Assembly: GCA_017656255.1 (NCBI GenBank)
Contig: JACDOE010000012.1
Span: 1-64,000 of the forward strand
DNA: 64,000 bases
Reading direction: 5' to 3'
DNA from: Bacillaceae bacterium
Lineage (GTDB): Bacteria > Bacillota > Bacilli > JACDOE01
The notes under the pieces are model-generated. The model was given only the letters and a program-made list of their open reading frames with translations, ran no database searches and was not told the origin of the DNA. Both the position numbers and the translations under genes were made by a program. Positions 53,671-62,804 of the stretch are shown here, piece after piece (within the stretch, counting starts at the first letter, position 1; the number at the start of each line of letters is the position of its first letter).

Positions 53671-54708
53671 ATGAAAGTATCAATTATCGGAACCACCGGT
53701 TACGGTGGCGTGGAACTCATTCGTTTTCTGGAAAATCATCCTCATGCTGAAATCGCCACGCTATATGCCAATTCTCAGGAAGGAAAATGGTTAAATGAAG
53801 TGTTTCCCCACCTGACGGACATCCGTGATGTAAAACTGGCTGCTTTTGATCTCGATCGGATTGAAGCTGAATCCGACCTTGTTTTTTTTGGCACTCCGTC
53901 GGGTGTCAGCGGCAGTATGGCCCCGGCACTGCTGGAGCGCGGGCTCAAAGTGATCGATCTGAGCGGAGACTTCCGGCTGCATGATCCGGAACAGTATCGC
54001 ACCTGGTACGGAAAGGATCCAGCCGATAAAAAATGGCTGGATCAGGCCGTCTACGGATTGAGTGAATGGGCCCAGCCATCCATTCAACAGGCGCAGCTCA
54101 TTGCCAACCCGGGCTGTTACCCGACGGCGACATTACTGGCTCTTTTGCCCCTTTTAAAAAAGGGAGCGATCCATCCCCGCAGCATCATCGTCGATGCCAA
54201 ATCCGGGGTTTCCGGAGCGGGACGTGCGCCGTCACAGGCGACCCATTTCTGTGAGACCAATGACAGCATTTCGGCCTATAAGGTGGGACGCCATCAGCAC
54301 ATTCCGGAAATGGAACAGGTGCTGGGAGAATGGACGGGGCAGGATGTGCTACTTTCTTTTACACCGCACCTGACGCCGATGACCCGTGGCATTCTGGCTA
54401 CAATTTATGCCGATCTGACACAGGATGTCACCTGGGAAACCATCGATGCCTGGTACCGCGAGGTCTATGAGGACCGTCCGTTTGTCAGGCTGCGTCCGCA
54501 GGGGAGCCATCCGAAGACCAAAGAAGTCTATGGTTCCAACTACTGCGACATCGCCTATCACGTGGATGAGCGGACCGGTCGCGTCATGATCCTGTCTGTC
54601 ATCGATAATCTGGTTAAAGGGGCGGCCGGCCAGGCGATTCAGAACATGAATATCATGATGGGCTTGCCGGAAGAGACCGGACTGCCGAAAGTACCGGTAT
54701 TTCCTTAA
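53671..54708 (+). CDS. argC: N-acetyl-gamma-glutamyl-phosphate reductase
   Basis: A 345-residue NADPH enzyme for the third step of arginine synthesis. The N-terminal nucleotide fold opens with KVSIIGTTGYGGVELIR; the catalytic cysteine is in NPGCYPTATLLALLPL (near residue 149), and HQHIPEMEQVL and FTPHLTPMTRGILATIY are family motifs. ATG at 53671 (GGGAGAGAAACTG upstream) is used; the upstream in-frame ATG at 53656 overlaps that site. First gene of the arg operon. Confidence 0.96.
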   Translation: MKVSIIGTTGYGGVELIRFLENHPHAEIATLYANSQEGKWLNEVFPHLTDIRDVKLAAFDLDRIEAESDLVFFGTPSGVSGSMAPALLERGLKVIDLSGDFRLHDPEQYRTWYGKDPADKKWLDQAVYGLSEWAQPSIQQAQLIANPGCYPTATLLALLPLLKKGAIHPRSIIVDAKSGVSGAGRAPSQATHFCETNDSISAYKVGRHQHIPEMEQVLGEWTGQDVLLSFTPHLTPMTRGILATIYADLTQDVTWETIDAWYREVYEDRPFVRLRPQGSHPKTKEVYGSNYCDIAYHVDERTGRVMILSVIDNLVKGAAGQAIQNMNIMMGLPEETGLPKVPVFP

Positions 54709-54734
54709 TTGTGTGTGGGAACGGGGGAGAAACC

Positions 54735-55535
54735 ATGGGAAAAGAGTTACTGGTGATTAAAAGTGGCGGAAGTATCCTGAGTGAATTGCCTGATTCATTT
54801 TTTCAAGAGGTTGCCGAACTGAAAAACGAGGATGTGCATCCGGTCATTGTACATGGTGGCGGACCGGCGATATCCGGCATGCTGGAGGCTCTGAATATCG
54901 AGCCCCGTTTTAAGGACGGGTTGCGTATCACCGATGAATCGACACTGGATGTGGTTCAGATGGTACTGGCCGGCAAGATCAACAAGCAGATTGTGGTGCG
55001 GATTCAGCAGGCCGGGGGAGAAAGTGCAGGAATCAGCGGGATTGACGGAGACATATTGCGTGTGGTACCGGCGGATCCTGAACTGGGATACGTTGGCAAG
55101 ATCACGTCCATTGACACCGGTTTGATTGAAGCCCTGCTGGAACAGTCGTACATACCGGTTATCGCTCCGCTGGGGATTGATCGTGAGGGTCGGATCTACA
55201 ACATCAATGCCGACACAGCTGCCGGTGCGATTGCAGCCGCGCTGGGAGCAGAACGTATGGTTATGGTCACCGACGTAGACGGCATTATGAAAGAGATTGA
55301 CGGGAAAAAGGAAATCCTTTCTTCTCTAACGCCGGATGAGATTCAGTCATTAATCAAAGACAAAACCATCTACGGCGGCATGATCCCGAAGGTCACCGCT
55401 GCTCTGGACGGACTGGCGGAAGGGATTCGAGAAGTGGTGATTGTAAACGGCAAAAATCCCGGGATTTTAACCCGGGTTGTCCGCCGAGAACACGCAGGAA
55501 CACGCATTGTGAAAGGAGAGGTGACGGCAGGATGA
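54735..55535 (+). CDS. argB: Acetylglutamate kinase
   Basis: A 266-residue amino-acid kinase, second step of arginine synthesis and usual target of arginine inhibition. VIKSGGSILSELPDSF, VHGGGPAISGMLEAL and NINADTAAGAIAAALGAERM are the phosphate and substrate sites. The common glycine pair KxGG is kept. ATG at 54735 after GGGGGAG. It directly follows argC; the argJ gene normally present between them in Bacillus is missing. The stop overlaps argD (ATGA). Confidence 0.95.
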   Translation: MGKELLVIKSGGSILSELPDSFFQEVAELKNEDVHPVIVHGGGPAISGMLEALNIEPRFKDGLRITDESTLDVVQMVLAGKINKQIVVRIQQAGGESAGISGIDGDILRVVPADPELGYVGKITSIDTGLIEALLEQSYIPVIAPLGIDREGRIYNINADTAAGAIAAALGAERMVMVTDVDGIMKEIDGKKEILSSLTPDEIQSLIKDKTIYGGMIPKVTAALDGLAEGIREVVIVNGKNPGILTRVVRREHAGTRIVKGEVTAG

Positions 55536-56722
55536 GCCATTTGTTTCCGAATTATGCAAGGTGGCCGCTGGCCATTGTACGGGGAGAAGGAAATTATGTC
55601 TGGGACGAACAGGGCAACAAATACCTGGACTTTGTGTCGGGGATTGCCGTGACCTCTTTGGGGCATGCGCCGGCCGCTGTCAAAGAAAAGCTCAAGCAAC
55701 AACTGGACCAGTTATGGCACAGTTCCAATCTGTTCCAACATCCGCTGCAGGAACAACTGGCCGACAAACTGGCGGAAATCAGCGGTCTGGATCGCGTTCT
55801 TTTTTGCAACAGCGGTGCCGAAGCCAATGAGGCAGCGATCAAACTGGCCCGGCGTTATGCCCAAAAGGTCCTGAACCAGGATCGTTATGAGATCATAACC
55901 TTTACCGGTTCGTTTCACGGAAGGACGCTGGCCACATTGACCGCCACCGGACAGGAGAAAGTCAAGGACGGTTTCGCCCCCCTGCCGGAAGGATTCGTCA
56001 CCGTCCCGTTTCAGGATATCGAGGCACTTAGAGAAGCGATTAGCTCCAAAACCTGCGCGGTGATGCTGGAACTGGTGCAGGGTGAAGGGGGCGTCAATCC
56101 TGCCGATCCGGAATGGGTGGCTCAGGTCGCCGAACTGTGCCGCGAACACGATCTGCTTTTGATGATCGACGAGGTGCAGACGGGAATCGGCCGGACCGGA
56201 TCCTGGTTTGCCTTTCAACAGTATGGCATTGAGCCTGACGTGGTCACGGTGGCCAAAGGACTGGGAAGCGGTTTTCCCGTCGGTGCCATTCTGGCGAAAG
56301 AAAAAACAAACGAAGCCTTCGGTCCCGGAAGCCACGGCACCACCTTCGGCGGAAATCCGCTGGCGATGGCAGCCGGCCTGGGGACGCTGGAAGAAATCGA
56401 GACACATAACCTGCTCTCCCGGGTTCAGGAACTGGGAGATTATTTTAAAGAGCATCTGAACCGGCTGGTCGCCCAATCTTCCCTTGTGAAAAGTGTCCGG
56501 GGAAAAGGACTGCTGCTGGGACTGCAGTTGACGATTCCGGTCCAGGAGGTCCTGGAAACAACCAGGGAGAAGGGTGTTCTGTTTCTGCCTGCAGGTCCTG
56601 ACGTGTTGCGGATTCTCCCTCCTTTTACCACCAATCGCTCGGAGATTCAACACGCTGTCGACGTGTTATCCGATGTGCTTGAGGAACTGGAGGACAAACA
56701 GAAACAGCATCATTCAGCTTAA
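55532..56722 (+). CDS. argD: Acetylornithine aminotransferase
   Basis: A 396-residue class-III PLP enzyme, fourth step of arginine synthesis. NSGAEANEAAIKLARRYAQK binds the cofactor phosphate, LLMIDEVQTGIGRTGSWFAF holds the PLP-contacting aspartate, VTVAKGLGSGFPVGAIL the Schiff-base lysine, and HGTTFGGNPLAMAAGL follows. Start ATGA overlaps argB by 4 bases, with GGAGAGG within argB. Confidence 0.95.
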   Translation: MSHLFPNYARWPLAIVRGEGNYVWDEQGNKYLDFVSGIAVTSLGHAPAAVKEKLKQQLDQLWHSSNLFQHPLQEQLADKLAEISGLDRVLFCNSGAEANEAAIKLARRYAQKVLNQDRYEIITFTGSFHGRTLATLTATGQEKVKDGFAPLPEGFVTVPFQDIEALREAISSKTCAVMLELVQGEGGVNPADPEWVAQVAELCREHDLLLMIDEVQTGIGRTGSWFAFQQYGIEPDVVTVAKGLGSGFPVGAILAKEKTNEAFGPGSHGTTFGGNPLAMAAGLGTLEEIETHNLLSRVQELGDYFKEHLNRLVAQSSLVKSVRGKGLLLGLQLTIPVQEVLETTREKGVLFLPAGPDVLRILPPFTTNRSEIQHAVDVLSDVLEELEDKQKQHHSA

Positions 56723-56742
56723 CTTTTCGGAGGAGTGGAACA

Positions 56743-57831
56743 ATGGATAAACCAGCAAAGACGGGATATCTCATCTTGAATACAGGAGATGTTTTGGAAG
56801 GAAAATGGTTCGGTGCCGACGTGGACCGGGAAGGGGAAATGGTGTTTAACACGGGGATGACCGGTTATCAGGAAGTGATGACCGACCCTTCTTATGCCGG
56901 ACAGATCGTCACCTATACTTACCCGCTGATCGGAAATTACGGTGTGAACGACATCGACTATGAGAGTCTGCGACCTGCCCTGGAAGGCATCGTGACCGCC
57001 GAATTATGCCGGCAACCCAGCCATTTTCAATCGATTCAGTCCCTGGATGAGATGGCCAGACATTTTGACATTCCGGGACTTTATGATGTGGATACACGTG
57101 TCCTGACCCGCATCATCCGGGAACATGGGGAGGTCTACGGCCGCTTGACGACAGACCCGGCCAGGACCCGTGAGACGTTCTCCGGTCTGAGTCGAACCGA
57201 TCTGGTTCCATCGGTATCGTCTAAAGAAATCACACAGTATGACGGTAACGGCCCGCATGTGGTCCTGTTTGATTTCGGATATAAGACATCGATCCGGGAT
57301 GCCCTGCTTGACGCAGGTTGCCGTGTGACGGTCGTTCCCTACAACACCACTCCTGAACAGGTGTCCTCCCTCCAGCCGGACGGCGTGCTGTTTTCCAACG
57401 GACCGGGGGATCCCAAGCATCTGACCCCTGTGTTACCGCAGTTAAAAGAAGTCATCGACCGTTATCCGACCATGGGGATCTGCCTGGGGCACCAGTTGAT
57501 TGCCCTGGCTTCCGGTTGTGATACGGAACGACTGCCCTTCGGTCACCGGGGAAGTAATCATCCGGTGAAAGAAATCGAGAGCGGAAAAGTTTACATCACA
57601 TCGCAAAACCATGGTTATACCGTACGGGAATCATCCGTTGACGACAAAACATGGAGGGTCTCTTTCCGGAATGTGAATGACGGGTCGGTAGAAGGGCTTC
57701 AACACCGGTACCGTCCGGTGTGGGGCGTCCAGTTCCATCCGGAAGCCCACCCGGGTCCCTCCGACACGGCGCACCTTTTTGAACGATTCATCGAGACATG
57801 CGAGGCGACAGGAGAGAAGAGTTATGCCTAA
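56743..57831 (+). CDS. carA: Carbamoyl-phosphate synthase small subunit
   Basis: A 362-residue glutaminase subunit that supplies ammonia to CarB. The N-terminal CarA domain (GDVLEGKWFGADVDREGEMV, VFNTGMTGYQEVMTDPSYAG) is followed by a class-I amidotransferase domain with the nucleophile in MGICLGHQLIALASG (near residue 245) and the His-Glu pair in VWGVQFHPEAHPGPSDT. Lying within the arg operon, it is probably the arginine-specific enzyme; a separate pyrimidine copy may exist elsewhere. Confidence 0.96.
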   Translation: MDKPAKTGYLILNTGDVLEGKWFGADVDREGEMVFNTGMTGYQEVMTDPSYAGQIVTYTYPLIGNYGVNDIDYESLRPALEGIVTAELCRQPSHFQSIQSLDEMARHFDIPGLYDVDTRVLTRIIREHGEVYGRLTTDPARTRETFSGLSRTDLVPSVSSKEITQYDGNGPHVVLFDFGYKTSIRDALLDAGCRVTVVPYNTTPEQVSSLQPDGVLFSNGPGDPKHLTPVLPQLKEVIDRYPTMGICLGHQLIALASGCDTERLPFGHRGSNHPVKEIESGKVYITSQNHGYTVRESSVDDKTWRVSFRNVNDGSVEGLQHRYRPVWGVQFHPEAHPGPSDTAHLFERFIETCEATGEKSYA

Positions 57832-60800
57832 GTTAAGTCATATCAAAAAAGTACTGGTGATCGGCTCCGGTCCGATCGTAATTGGCCAGGCGGCTGAATT
57901 TGATTATGCCGGAACCCAGGCCTGTCTCGCCCTGAAAGAAGAGGGTGTGGAAGTGGTCCTGGTCAACAATAATCCGGCAACCATTATGACGGATACGGAA
58001 ATCGCGGACCGGATCTACATGGAACCACTCACCCTGGAATCCGTGACCCGAATTATCGAAAAAGAGAGACCGGACGGCATCCTGCCTACCCTGGGCGGAC
58101 AAACCGGACTTAATCTGGCGGTGGCCCTCTCAGATGCAGGGGTTCTGGAACAATATGACGTGGAGCTTCTGGGGACGCCGCTCGATACGATTCAGCGGGG
58201 GGAAGACCGGGAAGCCTTTAAAGCGATGATGAAAGAGATCGGGGAACCGGTTCCGGAAAGCCGTACCGTCACAACCGTAGACGATGCACTTCAGTTTGCG
58301 GATACGATCGGATACCCGGTCATCGTACGGCCCGCTTACACTCTCGGGGGTGCCGGCGGTGGTATCGCCGCAGATGAGGAAGAACTTCGCCGGGTCGCAC
58401 GGCGGGGGCTGGAAGCGAGCCCCATCCGGCAGATCCTGATTGAAAAAAGCGTCAAGGGTTGGAAAGAGATCGAGTATGAAGTGATGCGGGATGCCAATGA
58501 TACCTGCATCATTGTCTGCAATATGGAAAATATGGACCCAGTGGGGATACACACGGGGGACAGCATCGTGGTCGCTCCGTCCCAGACCCTGAATGACCGG
58601 CAATACCAGATGCTGCGTTCCGTGGCCTGCAAGGTGATCCGTGCCCTGGGCGTGGTCGGGGGTTGCAATATTCAGTATGCCCTGGATCCGGAGAGCGATC
58701 AGTACTATTTGATTGAAGTCAATCCGCGGGTTAGCCGTTCCAGTGCCCTGGCCTCCAAAGCGACCGGATATCCCATCGCCCGCATCGCGGCCAAACTGGC
58801 ACTGGGCTATCATCTGGATGAGGTGATCAACCCGATTACCGGTTACACCTATGCCAGTTTCGAACCGTCCATCGATTATGTGGTGGCGAAAATTCCGCGC
58901 TGGCCCTTTGACAAGTTTCCGCTGGCCGACCGCAAATTGGGCACCCAGATGAAAGCAACCGGGGAAGTGATGGCGCTGGGGCGCAACCTGGAGACCGCCC
59001 TGCTCAAAGCGGTGCGTTCTCTGGAAATCGGCCTGCATCATCTGTCCCATCCGGCGATTGCCCGACTGAGCAACGAACAGCTTGAGAAAGGAATGGTGGA
59101 GGCGACGGATGAACGCATTTTTCTGATCGCGGAAGCGTTCCGCCGTGGATACGGGGTGGCGGACATTCACCGTTTGACAGAGATCGATCCCTTTTTCCTC
59201 CAGGCCATCGAGCTGATCATCCAGCTGGAAAAAAAGTTAAAGGCGTCCGATTGGGACCAGGTTGATGATGAATTGCTTGTGGAGGCGAAAAAGCGCGGCT
59301 TTGCCGATGAAACGCTGGCAGACATCTTTGGTATTTCCCTGAAAGACGTACGGGAGCGCTGGAAAGAGCGAGGACTGGCACCGGCTTATAAACAGGTGGA
59401 TACCTGTGCCGCTGAGTTTGTCGCACAGACCCCGTATTACTATTCTTCCTGGCACGGCCTGGATGAAGTCGAGGTTCAAGACGGGCGGAAAAAGGTGCTG
59501 GTCATCGGATCCGGTCCGATTCGCATCGGGCAGGGTGTCGAATTCGATTACTGTTCCGTTCATGCCGCCAAGTCCCTGCGACGCCAGGGTATCGAAGCGG
59601 TAGTGATCAATAATAATCCGGAAACGGTCAGCACCGATTTTAATACAGCGGATCAGCTGTATTTTGAACCGTTGACGGTGGAAGACGTGCTGCAGGTGGT
59701 AGAAAAGGAAAAAGTGGATGGTGCCCTGGTTCAGTTCGGAGGCCAGACGGCTGTCAATCTGGCCGGTCCGCTTGCTGAGCATGGCGTACACATTTATGGG
59801 ACGGATATTCAGGCGATTGATGATGTGGAGGACCGGGACCTCTTTTATCAGATGCTTAAGGAGCTGGAGATTCCCCATATTCCGGGCCGTGGCGTGCGTC
59901 ATCAGGAAGAAGCGTTTCAGGCGGCGGCGGATATCGGCTATCCGGTCCTGATCCGGCCTTCCTACGTGATCGGCGGCCGGGGCATGGTCGTCGTTTATGA
60001 CGAGGCACAACTGGCCGACTATTTTACAGAATGGAGCAAAACATCGACGGATCGCCTGTTCCCCCTTCTGATCGACAAATACGTTCCTGGCATTGAAGTG
60101 GAAGTGGATGCGGTATGTGACGGGGAAGACGTGTTAATTCCCGGCATTTTTCAACACGTTGAGCGAGCAGGTGTCCATTCCGGAGACAGCCTCGCCGTTT
60201 TTCCCGCTCCGGGCCTGACCGATACACAGAAGCAGACAGTGGCCCGTTATACCGGGGCGATTGCCCGGAAAATGAAGGCCGTTGGGCTGATGAACATCCA
60301 GATGGTCATCGACCGGCGGGATCAGACGATTTACGTTCTGGAAGTAAATCCCCGGGCCTCCCGGACCGTTCCCATCGTCAGCAAAGTGACCGGCGTGCCG
60401 ATGGTTCATCTGGCGACACGCTGCCAGATGGGAGACAGGTTGCAAGATATTGCCGGGGAAACCGGTTTGATGCAGGAGATCCCGTTTTATGCGGTGAAAG
60501 CGCCCGTGTTTTCCACCGTGAAGTTGAACGGTGTGGATCCGGCTCTGGGGCCGGAAATGAAATCAACCGGGGAAAGCCTCGGCCTGGGATTGACCGCAGA
60601 AGAGGCGATGGCCAAGGCCCTCTACTGGAAAGAGGATGCCTGCGTGCCGCTGATTCAGGGAGATGTGGTGCTCCTTTCCCTGTCAGATCCGGATAAAAAG
60701 GAGCTGGAGCGAATCTTGCCGGGCATTCAGCGATTTGACCTCCAGGTAGCCGCAACGCCGGGAACGGCAGAAGTGCTTGCCGAACATGGTGTTTCTGTGA

Positions 60801-61069
60801 AATGGATTCTCGATGACCGAGAAAAGGCGCAGGAATGGTTGCTGGAAAACAAGGTGAAAGCGATGTGCATCACCCCGACGCGGGGGAATGATATGAAGCG
60901 ACCCGGTTTTGCTCTCAGACAGCTTGCGCTTCAGTTTGATGTTCCCTGTTTTACGTCGCTGGATACGTTTATGGCTTACACCCGGCTGTCAGGAGATAAA
61001 GTGACGGAACCGAGAGAATTGCAAAAATATCTGAGTATGAATCGGGAGAAGGAGGGTGTTTCAAAATGA
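57824..61069 (+). CDS. carB: Carbamoyl-phosphate synthase large subunit
   Basis: A 1081-residue enzyme that makes carbamoyl phosphate from bicarbonate, ammonia and two ATP. Two homologous ATP-grasp halves are visible: KVLVIGSGPIVIGQAAEFDY with VEVNPRVSRSSALASKATGY in the first, KVLVIGSGPIRIGQGVEFDY with LEVNPRASRTVPIVSKVTG in the second. An MGS-like allosteric domain ends the protein (about 935-1070). ATG at 57824 overlaps carA by 8 bases and GGAGAGAAG lies upstream. Confidence 0.97.
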   Translation: MPKLSHIKKVLVIGSGPIVIGQAAEFDYAGTQACLALKEEGVEVVLVNNNPATIMTDTEIADRIYMEPLTLESVTRIIEKERPDGILPTLGGQTGLNLAVALSDAGVLEQYDVELLGTPLDTIQRGEDREAFKAMMKEIGEPVPESRTVTTVDDALQFADTIGYPVIVRPAYTLGGAGGGIAADEEELRRVARRGLEASPIRQILIEKSVKGWKEIEYEVMRDANDTCIIVCNMENMDPVGIHTGDSIVVAPSQTLNDRQYQMLRSVACKVIRALGVVGGCNIQYALDPESDQYYLIEVNPRVSRSSALASKATGYPIARIAAKLALGYHLDEVINPITGYTYASFEPSIDYVVAKIPRWPFDKFPLADRKLGTQMKATGEVMALGRNLETALLKAVRSLEIGLHHLSHPAIARLSNEQLEKGMVEATDERIFLIAEAFRRGYGVADIHRLTEIDPFFLQAIELIIQLEKKLKASDWDQVDDELLVEAKKRGFADETLADIFGISLKDVRERWKERGLAPAYKQVDTCAAEFVAQTPYYYSSWHGLDEVEVQDGRKKVLVIGSGPIRIGQGVEFDYCSVHAAKSLRRQGIEAVVINNNPETVSTDFNTADQLYFEPLTVEDVLQVVEKEKVDGALVQFGGQTAVNLAGPLAEHGVHIYGTDIQAIDDVEDRDLFYQMLKELEIPHIPGRGVRHQEEAFQAAADIGYPVLIRPSYVIGGRGMVVVYDEAQLADYFTEWSKTSTDRLFPLLIDKYVPGIEVEVDAVCDGEDVLIPGIFQHVERAGVHSGDSLAVFPAPGLTDTQKQTVARYTGAIARKMKAVGLMNIQMVIDRRDQTIYVLEVNPRASRTVPIVSKVTGVPMVHLATRCQMGDRLQDIAGETGLMQEIPFYAVKAPVFSTVKLNGVDPALGPEMKSTGESLGLGLTAEEAMAKALYWKEDACVPLIQGDVVLLSLSDPDKKELERILPGIQRFDLQVAATPGTAEVLAEHGVSVKWILDDREKAQEWLLENKVKAMCITPTRGNDMKRPGFALRQLALQFDVPCFTSLDTFMAYTRLSGDKVTEPRELQKYLSMNREKEGVSK

Positions 61070-62046
61070 GTGCGGAAGTGGTAAAACTGGTGGCGGATCA
61101 GGACCAGCAAATAAAAGAGGGATTGAAGGGACGCGACTTCTTGACGTTGGCCGATTTTACGGAGGAGGAGCTTTCCTATTTACTGGATCTGGCGGCACGC
61201 CTTAAAGCGATTCAGCATTCGGGTGCGACGTTCCAGCCGCTGAAAGGAAAAACACTGGGAATGATTTTTGAAAAGTCCTCGACCCGGACCCGGGTCTCCT
61301 TTGAAGTGGGGATTTATCAACTGGGCGGACAGGGCATGTTTTTGAGCAGCCGTGATCTGCAGCTGGGGAGAGGGGAGCCGATCTCCGATACGGCCCAGGT
61401 GTTGTCCCGTTATCTCGATGGGATCATGATCCGCACCTTCTCCCATAAAGATGTGGAGCAACTGGCGGCTCATTCCTCGGTGCCCGTGATCAACGGATTG
61501 ACCGATGAATATCATCCCTGTCAGGTGATGGCGGACCTGCAGACGATTCAGGAACAGAAGGGTCAGTTGAAAGGGCTGAAACTGGCATTTGTAGGGGATG
61601 GCAATAATATGGCCCATTCGCTGCTGCTGGGTGCGGCGACGTTTGGGGTGGACATTTATATGGCATCACCTGAAGGGTACCAGCCTGATCCAAAGGTGGT
61701 GGAACTGGCGAAAAAGAGAGCAGAAAAGTACGGCAGCCGTGTGGTGATTACCGATGATCCGAAGGAAGCGGCACAGAATGCTGATGTGATCTATACGGAT
61801 GTGTGGGCCAGTATGGGGCAGGAAGATGAGCAGGAGGAGCGGGCGAAGACATTTGCGCCGTTCCAGGTGAATGCGGAACTGGTCCAGCTGGCGAAGCCGG
61901 ATTATGTGTTTATGCACTGTCTGCCGGCACATCGTGGGGAAGAAGTGACAGCGGATGTGATTGACGGGGATCATTCGGTGGTGTTTGATCAGTCTGAGAA
62001 CCGGTTGCATGCGCAGAAGGCGATTATGGCGTCGATTATGGTGTGA
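61066..62046 (+). CDS. argF: Ornithine carbamoyltransferase
   Basis: A 326-residue enzyme joining carbamoyl phosphate and ornithine to citrulline. The carbamoyl-phosphate motif is EKSSTRTRVSFEVGIYQLGG (near residue 70), then DEYHPCQVMADLQTI and the ornithine-binding MHCLPAHRGEEVTADV near 285-300. Its ATG overlaps the carB stop by 4 bases with GGAGAAGGAGG upstream. The N-terminus is about 15 residues longer than in many relatives. Last gene of the operon; no clear terminator follows. Confidence 0.96.
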   Translation: MSAEVVKLVADQDQQIKEGLKGRDFLTLADFTEEELSYLLDLAARLKAIQHSGATFQPLKGKTLGMIFEKSSTRTRVSFEVGIYQLGGQGMFLSSRDLQLGRGEPISDTAQVLSRYLDGIMIRTFSHKDVEQLAAHSSVPVINGLTDEYHPCQVMADLQTIQEQKGQLKGLKLAFVGDGNNMAHSLLLGAATFGVDIYMASPEGYQPDPKVVELAKKRAEKYGSRVVITDDPKEAAQNADVIYTDVWASMGQEDEQEERAKTFAPFQVNAELVQLAKPDYVFMHCLPAHRGEEVTADVIDGDHSVVFDQSENRLHAQKAIMASIMV

Positions 62047-62165
62047 GGGGTTTGGTTTGATAAGTTAGGTGGCGTGATGAGGCTGATTTTTCATGAGGGA
62101 AAAGGTTATTTTTAAGTGAATCGCATCATATAACGGCCGTGATGGTTGGTCGGGCGGGCTGAAAA

Positions 62166-62303
62166 AATAGCGGAAATTGTTTCCGCTATTTTATCTTTTT
62201 TCTATATTTTCTAAAATTTATAGGAAAAAGTTTCCGTTAAATGACCGGTTTTAATATTATGCGAAGTATTGGGGGTGAACAGCGGAAAGGTTTTCCGCTA
62301 AAT
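62166..62303. repeat. Intergenic palindrome cluster C
   Basis: AATAGCGGAAA (62166-62176), TTG, TTTCCGCTATT (62180-62190) is a perfect palindrome with 11-bp arms. Related units follow at 62222-62239 and 62281-62302 (AGCGGAAAGGTTTTCCGCT). Between them AATATTATGCGAAGTATT (62253-62270) is the reverse complement of the GAATACTTCGCATAATAT motif at 20224 and 20339, except for one end base. The gene-free stretch 62047-62503 holds nothing else but the tRNA promoter. Confidence 0.75.
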
Positions 62304-62447
62304 TTTTAAAATCTCTCTTTTTCGGCGAATAGAGGAAAAAAAGGACGTTATTTTTCCGGCACACGGATCCGAGAAATCTTTCGACAGGCAGGGTGTGAGG
62401 TTGGCCCGTTATCACGAGATTTTTCACCATCCCACACGGATTTCCAC

Positions 62448-62477
62448 TTGATGTCCGACAGGGTTATGGTGTATTCT
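62448..62477 (+). promoter_or_regulatory. Promoter of tRNA cluster
   Basis: TTGATG (62448-62453), 18 bases and TATTCT (62472-62477), 27 bases before tRNA-Leu. Confidence 0.5.
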
Positions 62478-62503
62478 ATTTAATGTTCACACCTTCAATA
62501 TGT

Positions 62504-62593
62504 TGCCCGGGTGGCGGAATTGGCAGACGCACAGGACTTAAAATCCTGGGTCTCGTGAGGGACGTGGGGGTTCAAGTCCCCCCCTGGGCACCA
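62504..62593 (+). tRNA. tRNA-Leu (anticodon TAA)
   Basis: Class-II tRNA of 90 bases with acceptor GCCCGGG / CCTGGGC, anticodon stem CAGGACT-TAA-AATCCTG, a long variable arm (GGTCTCGTGAGGGAC) and T arm GGGGGTTCAAGTCCCCC. CCA is encoded. First of three tRNAs read in the same direction. Confidence 0.95.
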
Positions 62594-62633
62594 TTTTAAT
62601 CCTGTCGAAGTCTCATCGGGACACAGAAAACAA

Positions 62634-62708
62634 TCCGCAGTAGCTCAATGGTGGAGCAACCGGCTGTTAACCGGTAGGTTGCAGGTTCGAGTCCTGCCTG
62701 CGGAGCCA
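62634..62708 (+). tRNA. tRNA-Asn (anticodon GTT)
   Basis: 75 bases, acceptor TCCGCAG / CTGCGGA, anticodon loop CTGTTAA in CCGGCTGTTAACCGG, T arm with GGTTCGAGTCC, encoded CCA. It lies 40 bases behind tRNA-Leu. Confidence 0.95.
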
Positions 62709-62711
62709 TAC

Positions 62712-62804
62712 GGAGGAGTACCCAAGTCTGGCTGAAGGGAGCGGTCTTGAAAACCGCCAGGGCGTTCGCGCGCCGCGGGGGTTCGAATCCCTCCTCCTCC
62801 GCCA
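62712..62804 (+). tRNA. tRNA-Ser (anticodon TGA)
   Basis: 93 bases, class II, acceptor GGAGGAG / CTCCTCC, anticodon loop TCTTGAAAA with TGA, long variable arm, T arm GGGGGTTCGAATCCCTC, encoded CCA. Its last 15 bases (62790-62804) recur at 62988-63002 and 63185-63199 as the boundaries of a tandem repeat. Confidence 0.95.

Noticed and set aside
58130-59170. Long minus-strand frame of 346 codons opposite carB
   Set aside because: It is antisense to a conserved ATP-grasp enzyme and lacks a ribosome site and recognisable motifs.
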